Assembly (NCBI GenBank): GCA_049680625.1
Contig: JBAUID010000102.1
Location: 61,447-125,446 of the forward strand
Reading direction: 5' to 3'
Origin: JAUIAI01 sp049680625
Lineage (GTDB): Bacteria > Pseudomonadota > Gammaproteobacteria > Burkholderiales > Burkholderiaceae_E
DNA: 64,000 bases
Shown: positions 35,032 to 42,331 of the stretch, one piece after another
Layout: each line of letters opens with the position of its first letter
Position numbering within the stretch: the stretch's first letter is position 1
The notes under the pieces: generated by a model
Database searches by the model: none
Told to the model about the DNA's origin: nothing
Seen by the model: only the letters and a program-made list of their open reading frames with translations
Made by a program: the position numbers and the translations under genes

Positions 35032-35063
35032 TACAGCCATGATTTGGTACAGTCATGATTTGG
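35032..35063. repeat. Tandem 16-base direct repeat before the fdh structural genes
   Basis: Two adjoining copies of TACAGNCATGATTTGG differ at one base. They lie between the TorD stop and the small Tat gene. A TATATA sequence lies at 35020-35025 on the minus-strand side, downstream of the repeat as the genes read. This fits an activator site before a promoter with a poor -35 box. Confidence 0.6.
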
Positions 35064-35069
35064 CTGAAC

Positions 35070-35711
35070 TCAGACCTGCATCGAAAAGTATTGAATTTCG
35101 AGTTCTGTGAACGCGCGGCCAAACTGTCCGACGGCGCGGTAAAAATTGGTTGCCGACTTTGCTTTTTGCAAATCGCTAAAGAACTTTGGGAACCAGGTTG
35201 CGATATGCTTATTGAAAAACTCTTGCTGAACAGAGTGCTTGGTACCGTCGAGGATCAGTAACGACATCACTTCGCAAAGTGCTGCCACGTGGTCTTCCGG
35301 CTCGGTAACATTTTGCTGGCGTTCAAAACCCAGTTGGTCAAGATCGGTACGAAGTACGCCGAGTGGTTTTTCCATCAGAAAGCCAGTCAGGTACCAGGAC
35401 CCGTAGGGAACCAGTTCACCACGGCCCATTCCGATAAACAAATCCTGGAATTCTTCGCGTACGGCATTGGCCTTGGCCATTAGAGAGGCATCTGCCAGTG
35501 CCTGGAGCGCCGCTGCTGTGTCATCAACTACAACCTCGGTCGCATTGTGTTGGCCAAGGTGCTCGAGCAGGTTTTTATCCGGCGCTTCGCTCAGCAATGA
35601 ACCCAACAGGGAATAGGCACCCGCGCGCAGGCGCTGCTCATTGGTTATAGGCCCGGCAACGGGGATTTCCTGTGCAGAAATGGCAGATGTGTCCTGTTGT
35701 TCGTCAAGCAT
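35070..35711 (-). CDS. TorD/DmsD-type molecular chaperone
   Basis: A 213-residue all-helical protein. The start at MLDEQQDTS has AAGG upstream. The family features are the LRAGAYSLLGSLLSEAPD opening, the FQDLFIGMGRGELVPYGSWYLTG core (E-x-F-x-x-LFxGxGxGxLxPxgSxYltG) and an HVAALCEVMSLLI segment. TorD-like chaperones bind the Tat signal and apo-form of molybdoenzymes and help insert the cofactor. It would serve the adjacent formate dehydrogenase alpha subunit. The core motif is common to the DmsD/TorD group. Confidence 0.88.
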   Translation of the reverse strand: MLDEQQDTSAISAQEIPVAGPITNEQRLRAGAYSLLGSLLSEAPDKNLLEHLGQHNATEVVVDDTAAALQALADASLMAKANAVREEFQDLFIGMGRGELVPYGSWYLTGFLMEKPLGVLRTDLDQLGFERQQNVTEPEDHVAALCEVMSLLILDGTKHSVQQEFFNKHIATWFPKFFSDLQKAKSATNFYRAVGQFGRAFTELEIQYFSMQV

Positions 35712-35859
35712 GCAAGATGCCTTGTTAGAAGAAACTCTGACCGATGCCCGGCCAGCCGGCGCCACGTTATTTTATTCTCGTAATAATAGAGCAATCTGAA
35801 CCCAAGTGGCTTGAATGTCTATGCAAGGTGATCTGGTTCTGGTGTGGTTTTAATACTGG

Positions 35860-35890
35860 AATGCAAATGCTGCGCTGCGGCATTTGCATT
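35860..35890. other. Intergenic stem-loop between ferredoxin-like and torD-like genes
   Basis: Perfect 11-base arms (AATGCAAATGC and its complement) flank a nine-base loop. It follows the stop of the upstream gene by three bases. There is no T-run, so it may stabilise mRNA or lower read-through but is not a standard terminator. Confidence 0.6.
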
Positions 35891-35893
35891 GGT

Positions 35894-37441
35894 TCAGGCG
35901 TCGTCACTCATCATGTCTTTAACGCGGCAGTCCGCACACATTTTCAGGCGGTTCATCGCTGCCGGATCCTGGTACATGTGGTGACCGGCAAGTTTTTCTG
36001 TCATGCGTTCGATAACCGATTGAGTGGCAAAAGCCTTGTCGCATCGAATGCAGTGAAAAGGCGGCTCCTGATGCAGAACGACGGGTTCAAGTCGGCGCTT
36101 CCCATCAGTTAGCAGGCGCGGTTCGCGGGTAATGACTTGTTCAGGGCAGGCTGACTCACAAAGGCCGCACTGAACACAATTGGCTTCGTATATTCGCAGC
36201 GCCGGTTCGCCACCGCCATCACCCAGCGCTTTGGCGGGGCAAACCGAAACGCAGGACATACAAAGCGTACATCCGCTGGTGTCAACCTGAATCCGACCGA
36301 GCGGTGCGCCAACCGGCAGGCTGATGACTGCTGGCGGGTTATCCGCCTGGGCAACCAGGTGGTCGACCGCTGCAAAGAGGGTTTCGCGCTTGCCGCCGGT
36401 TGCGCCAAAGGTGGCCGCTTTGATGGTCGGCATAATGGCGCGCGGGGCTTCATTGTCCAGCCATTGAATCGCTGGTGGAAATCCCAGGCCCGCCAGAATG
36501 TTATTGGCAATATCAGCCTGTTGCTGCAGTGATTGAATAATCGGGTCCGCCAACATTGAGTCAGTGGGGACAGCCAGATGAACTCCACGCGCGCCAAACG
36601 CGAGGGCGGCCAGCCATATCTCAATACCAACGCTGCCAATTTCCTCCAGAGTCATTGGTAACTGGTCTGACCCCGAGGCCGGTGGATCGTACGACTCACC
36701 ATGAAGAACAAGCTGGGCGTCTTTGCCGCCGGCTTGATGATAAGTGCGCAACAGTCGGCGGATACGGTCGAGCGTGTCGTTGGGCGATGGATATCGATAA
36801 GTCATCGCACCGGTTGGGCAAACTGTTGCGCAGGTGCCGCCCCCCTGACATAAATGCGGATTGACCTCAACTTTTGCGCCAATTGAGATAATGGCCTGGG
36901 CGGGGCAGGCGTCAATACAGGCGCGACAGCCTTCAATTTCACTGGCGCTGTGGGCGCAGATATTTTCCTTGTAGCCAAAATACTGCGGTTTGTCGAAGCG
37001 ACCGATTAACTCGTTGGCGCTGTCGATCGCAGTGGTCAGTGCCGCCTCGTCGTTTCCCGGGCTGAAGTAACCCGCAGGTTTGAGGTACATGGTCAATGAC
37101 GGGGTTGACTGTAAATCGAGGACAATATCGGCTCGCTGCACCGGCGCATTGCTGGTGACTTCAAAAGCGCCAAGATATCCCGAGACCTGAATTGAGCCAC
37201 CGTCAACAGGTTCAAATACCAGGCCAAACGGTGGCTGCGTTGCATTGTCTGTCAGCAGCGCATGGGCACGCAGCTTGTCACTGATGCGCGGCAGGATCTC
37301 GCTGACCCGGTTAGTGTCGCCAATAATAAGAAGGCGCCCTTCGGATCGGTATTCAACCAGGCCGGTAGCCTGCGGGTTGATTGTTGCAGCGACGGCTAAT
37401 GCCAAAGCTTTCGGTGACTGGGGGGTGCTTGTCTGGTTCAT
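35894..37441 (-). CDS. 4Fe-4S dicluster ferredoxin-like protein of the fdh locus
   Basis: A 515-residue cytoplasmic iron-sulfur protein. Four ferredoxin-type motifs are visible: CRACIDACP, CQGGGTCATVCP, CTLCMSCVSVCP and CVQCGLCESACP, followed by a CIRCDKAF pair and CADC. A middle domain resembles the methyl viologen-reducing hydrogenase delta-like part. Such genes are regular members of this fdh cluster type. The role is probably electron transfer for assembly or an accessory oxidoreductase, not shown. It overlaps the DUF3306 gene by four bases. Confidence 0.85.
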   Translation of the reverse strand: MNQTSTPQSPKALALAVAATINPQATGLVEYRSEGRLLIIGDTNRVSEILPRISDKLRAHALLTDNATQPPFGLVFEPVDGGSIQVSGYLGAFEVTSNAPVQRADIVLDLQSTPSLTMYLKPAGYFSPGNDEAALTTAIDSANELIGRFDKPQYFGYKENICAHSASEIEGCRACIDACPAQAIISIGAKVEVNPHLCQGGGTCATVCPTGAMTYRYPSPNDTLDRIRRLLRTYHQAGGKDAQLVLHGESYDPPASGSDQLPMTLEEIGSVGIEIWLAALAFGARGVHLAVPTDSMLADPIIQSLQQQADIANNILAGLGFPPAIQWLDNEAPRAIMPTIKAATFGATGGKRETLFAAVDHLVAQADNPPAVISLPVGAPLGRIQVDTSGCTLCMSCVSVCPAKALGDGGGEPALRIYEANCVQCGLCESACPEQVITREPRLLTDGKRRLEPVVLHQEPPFHCIRCDKAFATQSVIERMTEKLAGHHMYQDPAAMNRLKMCADCRVKDMMSDDA

Positions 37442-38310
37442 ACCTGGTCGGTTCGGCGGCGAATTTTGCCGTGTATCGGCGGGGTGGACGGCGAATTGGC
37501 CGCAGACTGGCCATCAGTTTGCCTGCCCTGGGAGTTCGCGTGGGTGGAGTACGGTTGGTTGTCAATGTCTATGTCAGCTGACTTGCCGGCATCATCAGGC
37601 GAACCGGCGTTGACTGTTGTTTCAGCCGTTGTTCCGGCGGTAGTAGCCCCGGTCTGGGCATCTGATGCATCGGCTGTCTCTGTTGCATCAGATGGTTCGG
37701 TCGGGTCGGTTGCTGGTTCCGTTTCGCTGGCTTGATTCTCCCGACCTTCTTTATTCTCCAGTGCCTGGGCCTCGGCCCGCAATGCTTCTTTGCGCTGCGC
37801 ATGGTGGCGCATGTCAGCGGTGACGATGTCACCGAGCTTTTCGAAAGTCGTAAAGTCTTCATCATAATCATCCAGGCCGTCCGTGATGTTATAGATGGGT
37901 GAGCTGAATAATTTGCGCAGCGCAAGATTTCGAATTTCTTTGCTGACGTTGGGCCCCATAAAAGGTGAGTAGTCGGAATCTTCGTTTAACGATTCAAGTG
38001 ACGGAAGCTCCGGCTGTCCAGCGGCGGTGTCGCTGACGCTGGTGGGTGGCGATTCACCTGTGGTGTCAGATTTGTTGGCCAGCTCTTCATTCAACCGCGG
38101 ATCGGTGACTGATTCGGCGGTATCTGTCCCGGCGTCAGCTGGCAATGCAGATGCCAGCAGCTGATTGACGTCGGCAGTAGTGTCAACAGTGTCGGCGTGG
38201 TCAACGGGGATATCACCGGTTTTGCTACGGGCCGACGATTTTCGACGTGACCAACGCGATGCAAAACCCTCGAATCCCTGATCATTTTTGCCGCCCCGTT
38301 GCTTACTCAT
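37438..38310 (-). CDS. DUF3306 domain protein of the fdh locus
   Basis: A 290-residue protein. It starts with basic FASRWSRRKSS. The middle (about 118-175) is the conserved DUF3306 part: LPSLESLNEDSDYSPFMGPNVS, broken to LNEDSDYSPFMGPNVS and LRKLFSSPIYNITDGLDDYDED. Both flanks are low-complexity, rich in Ala, Thr, Asp and Gln. The function is unknown; it consistently occurs next to formate dehydrogenase genes. The gene overlaps both neighbours by four bases. No signal peptide is visible. Confidence 0.85.
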   Translation of the reverse strand: MSKQRGGKNDQGFEGFASRWSRRKSSARSKTGDIPVDHADTVDTTADVNQLLASALPADAGTDTAESVTDPRLNEELANKSDTTGESPPTSVSDTAAGQPELPSLESLNEDSDYSPFMGPNVSKEIRNLALRKLFSSPIYNITDGLDDYDEDFTTFEKLGDIVTADMRHHAQRKEALRAEAQALENKEGRENQASETEPATDPTEPSDATETADASDAQTGATTAGTTAETTVNAGSPDDAGKSADIDIDNQPYSTHANSQGRQTDGQSAANSPSTPPIHGKIRRRTDQV

Positions 38311-38876
38311 TTCTCGCTCCAGTTGCGGCGTTTACGTTTGATGACTTTTTCCGGAACGTAGTAGTTCAGCACAAAGGCTTCGACATTTGAGTAGAGACCC
38401 GAGTCCAGTGGTACAGAGTCTACCCGACGATCATTCTCTTCATAAGAGGTCGCCAGGTCAAAGCTTGGTGTCACAAGAAACGGTAGCGGACGGCCGCTAT
38501 CGTCAGAGTCAAAGACGACAAAGCAGCGTGGATTCTCAACCATCAGGTTCAGGTAGTAACTTTCGGCCTCGTCTGGATGCAGTTCAAGTATCAGGCCATC
38601 ATGACGTATCAGGCGCGGTTCATCATCCCCCCGTTGATCGCCTGCCTTTGGCGTTGCTACCGCTGCTACCGGTCCAGCCGCTATGGTTGTCGTTGCTGTT
38701 GCAGTCGCAGCATCGGCCGGAATCACCGCCAGAGTTTGCAGACTTTCGCTTAGCCAGCGATGCTCCGGGGTCGGAGTAATCTGCATAAGAACGCTGACGG
38801 GCACGCGGGCCAGCAGCTCGGGCCCGTCTTGCATCGGTACACGTTTATCAGGTGGCGTTTCAGGATTTGAATTCAT
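38307..38876 (-). CDS. DUF3305 domain protein of the fdh locus
   Basis: The 189-residue protein starts at MNSNPETPP, four bases after AAGG. Conserved features are the segment RVPVSVLMQITPTPEHRWLS near 20-40, LELHPDEAESYYLNL near 100, and a C-terminal FVLNYYVPEKVIKRKRRNW. An Ala/Thr-rich insert lies near 50-70. DUF3305 proteins occur with DUF3306 and formate dehydrogenase genes; function is unknown. It is the first gene of the nine-gene minus-strand fdh cluster. An in-frame ATG at 38978 has no ribosome site and no family match. Confidence 0.84.
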   Translation of the reverse strand: MNSNPETPPDKRVPMQDGPELLARVPVSVLMQITPTPEHRWLSESLQTLAVIPADAATATATTTIAAGPVAAVATPKAGDQRGDDEPRLIRHDGLILELHPDEAESYYLNLMVENPRCFVVFDSDDSGRPLPFLVTPSFDLATSYEENDRRVDSVPLDSGLYSNVEAFVLNYYVPEKVIKRKRRNWSEK

Positions 38877-39004
38877 TGAACCTTGTTGCTTGTGCCAATC
38901 GACAGGTGTGGCCTCCAGGCCAGGGTACAGCCCGATATATGGAAGTAACCGCAGCACGATTGTGCCCGGGTGGGCCAAAATAGGGTAACAACATTGGATA
39001 GATT

Positions 39005-39796
39005 ATGAATCTGAAAGACTTTTCAGGCTGTGTACCGACACGACTTCGGCGATATGCCGGCCCAATCGGGTTGATGGCGATTTTTCTGGGCCTTCTGGCC
39101 GCGCCGATGTTCAGCCCCACAACGGCGGCGCAAGTTCAGCCCCCACACAAAAACTGGCTTGTTGCTGTGCAACGCAATCAGACTGCCCAACTTCATAGTG
39201 GCCTGGCGGCACAAATCAGGGCTGGTGCGGTTGATGCACGCGCGGTTGATGGCAAAACGGCGTTGATGGCAGCAGCGGCTGCCGGCGACCCCGTCCTGCT
39301 TGGCCATCTGATTGACGGCGGCGCCGACCCGGCCGCTGTTAACTATAAAGGGGCCTCGGGTCTGATCTATGCGGCCTGGAGCGGGAATACTGAAGTACTA
39401 CAAAAATTGATTGATGCCAGGGTCCCTTTAGAGCAGGCCGCTTCCAACGGCTGGACCGCAATGACGATGGCATCGGCCAAAGGCCGCGTGGCGTCGGTGC
39501 GTCTGTTGTTGCGGGTTGGTGCCCAGGTTGATCCGCCGGATGTCTATGGCTGGACGCCGTTGATGAGGGCTTGCAACCTCGAGCGGGATGCGGTTGCCCG
39601 GGTTCTGATTGATGAAGGCAGGGCTAGCCTTACCCGGATCAACGCCAGTGGAAAAACGGCATTGCACCTGGCAGCTGCAACGGGTAATCGCGGTTTGTAT
39701 GAAATGCTGGTTCGTCGCGGGGCGGACCCGGAGACAGCGGATTCGATGGGGCTGACGGCGAAGGCGATTCTGGAGGCTGTTTTGAAGGGGCGGTGA
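39005..39796 (+). CDS. Exported ankyrin repeat protein
   Basis: A 263-residue protein. The first 41 residues form a long signal region with membrane stretch GLMAIFLGLLAAPM and TTAA cleavage site. Six to seven ankyrin repeats follow, seen as DGKTALMAAAAAGD, YKGASGLIYAAWSGN, NGWTAMTMASAKGR, YGWTPLMRACNLER and SGKTALHLAAATGN. It likely acts by protein binding in the periplasm. The partner is unknown. It is divergent from the fdh cluster, with 128 bases between. Confidence 0.85.
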   Translation: MNLKDFSGCVPTRLRRYAGPIGLMAIFLGLLAAPMFSPTTAAQVQPPHKNWLVAVQRNQTAQLHSGLAAQIRAGAVDARAVDGKTALMAAAAAGDPVLLGHLIDGGADPAAVNYKGASGLIYAAWSGNTEVLQKLIDARVPLEQAASNGWTAMTMASAKGRVASVRLLLRVGAQVDPPDVYGWTPLMRACNLERDAVARVLIDEGRASLTRINASGKTALHLAAATGNRGLYEMLVRRGADPETADSMGLTAKAILEAVLKGR

Positions 39797-40093
39797 GATG
39801 GTGGTGGTTTGCCCGCTCGAATTTTGTCCGTCGGGGCGAGAGTTTAGGTTGGGGGGTATTTTTCGCTTGTCCTTCGGGGGGCGCTGGGGTTGGCGCGGCA
39901 TTTTTCGCTCGGACTTCGTCGTTTGGGGGGAGATTGTTTTAAGGGTGGCCGGTTTGCTTTGTTCGAAAAACAAAGGGTTCGCTTTGTTCCTTTGTTTGTT
40001 AAACAAAGAGTTCGTTCTTGTCCCCACCCACGGTCGCGCTGGCAGGCGCGACCGGTTCCGGCGGCAGCACGCATGCGTGCTGAAACCCCGCCT
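39797..40093. repeat. Non-coding interval with clustered stem-loops
   Basis: Four perfect inverted repeats lie within 124 bases: CTTTGTT/AACAAAG at 39957-39975, CTTTGTTT/AAACAAAG at 39990-40008, CGGTCGCGC/GCGCGACCG at 40031-40054 and the palindrome GCACGCATGCGTGC at 40067-40080. An imperfect direct repeat ATTTTTCGCTNG precedes them near 39857 and 39900. The interval lies between convergent genes. It resembles a repetitive extragenic element rather than a single terminator. No gene is supported; the minus-strand frame here is Lys/Asn/Pro-rich and probably not real. Confidence 0.6.
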
Positions 40094-40864
40094 TCACCCA
40101 CATCGCATTTTATTTTTGGTGAATTGGTCGCCGGGGACCACCGTGGTGGATGGCCCAACCGGGTCGGCATACGAATCACTGCGATATTCAAGCATCAGAC
40201 GGTCGCCGAAGCGTTCGAAATATTCATTGAACATATTGCCACCGTAGACGCCAGTGGCCACGACGGAGTCATCGGCAATCGATAGCGCAACGGCCGCCAA
40301 CGGCTGAGGGGCCGGCCCGGAAACCACGGCGGCACCTTCGGCGGGATCGTAGATGCTGTGTTCTGAACAACACTGAATAACACCGGCCCGCTGTTCAATT
40401 TGGCCGGTACTGCGATTCAGGAATCCAACCGGATACTCCCGATAGCCAATGAAACTAACCACCGGAGAAGGGTGGCTGAGCTTATGGGCGCAAATCGCGG
40501 AGAAAGCGACGATCGAGCGATTAGGGCCTACGCCCCCCTGCCATTGGTAAGTCTCGCCGTTGGACTGAGTCATTTCTTTGCCCCCACTAATCGGCTTGCC
40601 TAAATCCACCAGAAAACACGGCGTACTGCGAAACGGGTAGTGAAAAATATATTCCGTGCCTGATTGAAGATTGTCCGGGTGCAATGGGGCACCGTCCACA
40701 TCGGTTAGAAGGCTGGGGGCGAATTTTTTTGCCGGGCCCGCGGCGGCGGCAATTACCGGGTTGGCTGCGCAGGCAAATGCTGCCGCCGAACTGCAACTAC
40801 CCAGGAAGTCTCGCCGTTGTGGATTTACCCGGCTCGGGGGTTTCGATGGAGTTTGTCTGCTCAT
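40094..40864 (-). CDS. Tat-exported Rieske [2Fe-2S] protein
   Basis: The 256-residue protein begins with a PQRRDFLGS twin-arginine signal and a hydrophobic stretch to about residue 43. The Rieske ligands are C-A-H in SAICAHKL and C-x2-H in QCCSEHSIYD. A second cysteine next to the second ligand is unusual. The C-terminal part is not a known oxygenase domain. The Rieske part would carry a [2Fe-2S] cluster near the periplasmic face. It could be a bc1-like or orphan electron carrier. No partner gene is adjacent. Confidence 0.8.
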   Translation of the reverse strand: MSRQTPSKPPSRVNPQRRDFLGSCSSAAAFACAANPVIAAAAGPAKKFAPSLLTDVDGAPLHPDNLQSGTEYIFHYPFRSTPCFLVDLGKPISGGKEMTQSNGETYQWQGGVGPNRSIVAFSAICAHKLSHPSPVVSFIGYREYPVGFLNRSTGQIEQRAGVIQCCSEHSIYDPAEGAAVVSGPAPQPLAAVALSIADDSVVATGVYGGNMFNEYFERFGDRLMLEYRSDSYADPVGPSTTVVPGDQFTKNKMRCG

Positions 40865-41000
40865 TGCCCGCCCTGATATGCGTTAGTGCGTGCGAGTGTA
40901 GCGCGATGTGCGGATTTCCCGTTGTGATGGCTCAGCCTGCGCGTCCAATGCTGGCTGCCTATGCGCCAAACAGTTCATGGCCGGCAGCGTCGGTGTGCCG

Positions 41001-41014
41001 TAGAATCGGCGCCC
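41001..41014 (+). promoter_or_regulatory. -10 element just before arfB start
   Basis: TAGAAT is followed by CGGCGCCC and the GTG start, so transcription would begin at or within a few bases of the start codon. This suggests a leaderless message. I see no good -35 box, and no ribosome site lies before the GTG. Confidence 0.35.
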
Positions 41015-41449
41015 GTGAACACTCGAGCAAAACAATCCAGGGCACCGGCCAGCGGGCCGCCCGTTGCACTCAGCGAAGTTGAGATGACCGCCGTGCGCGC
41101 TCAGGGCGCGGGCGGGCAAAACGTCAACAAGGTTGCCAGCGCAATTCACCTGCGTTTTGACATTCACGCGTCGTCACTACCTGCTGATGTTCAAAGTCGT
41201 TTGCTGTCCAGCGGCGACAATCGAATTACTGCTGATGGCGTGGTAGTTATCAAGGCGCAGCAGTTCCGAACCCAGGAGCGTAATCGGACAGACGCCATGG
41301 ATCGTTTGCAAGCGTTGGTTGATCAGCACGCCGTGCCGGCGCGACGACGGGTCGAAACCCGACCGGGCCGAGCGGCAAAAGAGAAGCGCTTACTGAAAAA
41401 GTCGCAGCGCTCACTCCTCAAGAAAGAACGGCGACAAACGGATGACTAA
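41015..41449 (+). CDS. arfB: Alternative ribosome-rescue factor ArfB (YaeJ)
   Basis: From GTG the protein is 144 residues, close to the 140 of E. coli ArfB. The catalytic loop GAGGQ falls near residues 31-35, followed by NVNKVASAIHLRFD. The C-terminal tail is rich in Lys and Arg (KEKRLLKKSQRSLLKKERR), as required for binding the mRNA channel of stalled ribosomes. It hydrolyses peptidyl-tRNA on non-stop ribosomes. The frame is open to an upstream ATG at 40961, but that codon lies before the -10 element, so I prefer the later start. Confidence 0.87.
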   Translation: MNTRAKQSRAPASGPPVALSEVEMTAVRAQGAGGQNVNKVASAIHLRFDIHASSLPADVQSRLLSSGDNRITADGVVVIKAQQFRTQERNRTDAMDRLQALVDQHAVPARRRVETRPGRAAKEKRLLKKSQRSLLKKERRQTDD

Positions 41450-41658
41450 CCCACCAAACCAGCGCGGATGTCGAGAAACTTAACGCGATGTGTCAATAAA
41501 CCCGACAACGACAGGTGCTTTTTCGACGTTTTGCGGTCGGAAACTATCACTTGTTGTGAAACGGTGAGATAACCAACGTACCGAGTCATAAATTTTAGTT
41601 AGACTTCATTTCAACTGCTCCAAAGCAGTCTTCCTCCAGCAAGTCTTTCCTAAATGAT

Positions 41659-41988
41659 ATGAATCCAAAATCCGAGCCAGGTAGTTCGAACAATGAAATC
41701 AGTCAGGACGCGTCGCCCCCGTCTAACGATGCCATTATTGGGCCGGATCAGCGCATTGAAGCGCACTTGTCAGCCGAATCAGCCGAAGTACTGAATCGCC
41801 GGATGAAACAAATCTGGCGCCAGGCACTGGAACAAATTGGCCCGTTACTCGAAAGATTGCATCTGGATGACGAGCAGACAGGTCGTCCGGGCGATCAGCA
41901 TGTTGGTATTGCAATGCAGGTACATACTTTTGACCCCGATCGCGTTGAAGAGCGTAAGCGATTGCGGTTAGTTAACGGTACTGATTAA
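41659..41988 (+). CDS. Small protein like the C-terminal domain of the adjacent DUF6502 protein
   Basis: A 109-residue protein. A polar, low-order N-terminus of about 30 residues precedes a helical part: ESAEVLNRRMKQIWRQALEQIGPLLERLHLDDEQTGR, seen in short motifs. This matches, by eye, the last 60 residues of the DUF6502 protein two genes on, where EHAATVLDQRCRQLW, LVPLMEELAEQD and RVGMYAHR appear. It has no signal peptide or HTH. It is probably a stand-alone partner or competitor of that domain. The gene lies 343 bases before the DUF6502 gene. Confidence 0.6.
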   Translation: MNPKSEPGSSNNEISQDASPPSNDAIIGPDQRIEAHLSAESAEVLNRRMKQIWRQALEQIGPLLERLHLDDEQTGRPGDQHVGIAMQVHTFDPDRVEERKRLRLVNGTD

Positions 41989-42331
41989 CTCTGGGTTGTT
42001 GTTGCTGCTGGGTTTTACCTGCGCTTTAATTTTCTCTCCTACCCGCACCTTTTTGATCGCCGCCTGTTGAATTGTTTTCTCAGGAATACACCTGGGTTTT
42101 CGTCTGGCGATACCTGGTTTCGGCTGGCAGTACCTGGCTGTTTAGCTATAGGTAAACCTGCCAAGCCGGGTCACTACGCTTTGTGCTGCTAGTGACGTAG
42201 ATCACAGATTTTCGCTTTGCTGCTCTATACGCGCCGGGGTTTGCCGGGTCGTGACAATTCTCCTTCGTCCGTGTTGCGTTTGCTCTTAGAGTGAGCGCAA
42301 TTAAATCAATCTGCCCAATCGGGCCAGGGAC
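41989..42331 (+). promoter_or_regulatory. Regulatory interval before the DUF6502 gene
   Basis: The interval holds no gene. Three ACCTGG-containing direct repeats start at 42089, 42111 and 42131, about 20-22 bases apart. An AGTGA-N6-TCACA palindrome lies at 42191-42206. A TCTATACG sequence near 42222 could serve as a -10 region. It therefore looks like an activated promoter. Confidence 0.45.
42191..42206 (+). promoter_or_regulatory. CRP-like binding site
   Basis: AGTGA, six bases, TCACA differs from the E. coli CRP consensus TGTGA-N6-TCACA at one half-site base. It lies about 20 bases before a possible -10 element. FNR (TTGAT-N4-ATCAA) is a poorer match. Confidence 0.45.

Noticed and set aside
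39428..40027. Minus-strand frame rich in Lys, Asn, Pro and Gln
   Set aside because: It covers the ankyrin gene on the other strand and the stem-loop cluster; the composition follows the repeats, not a protein family.
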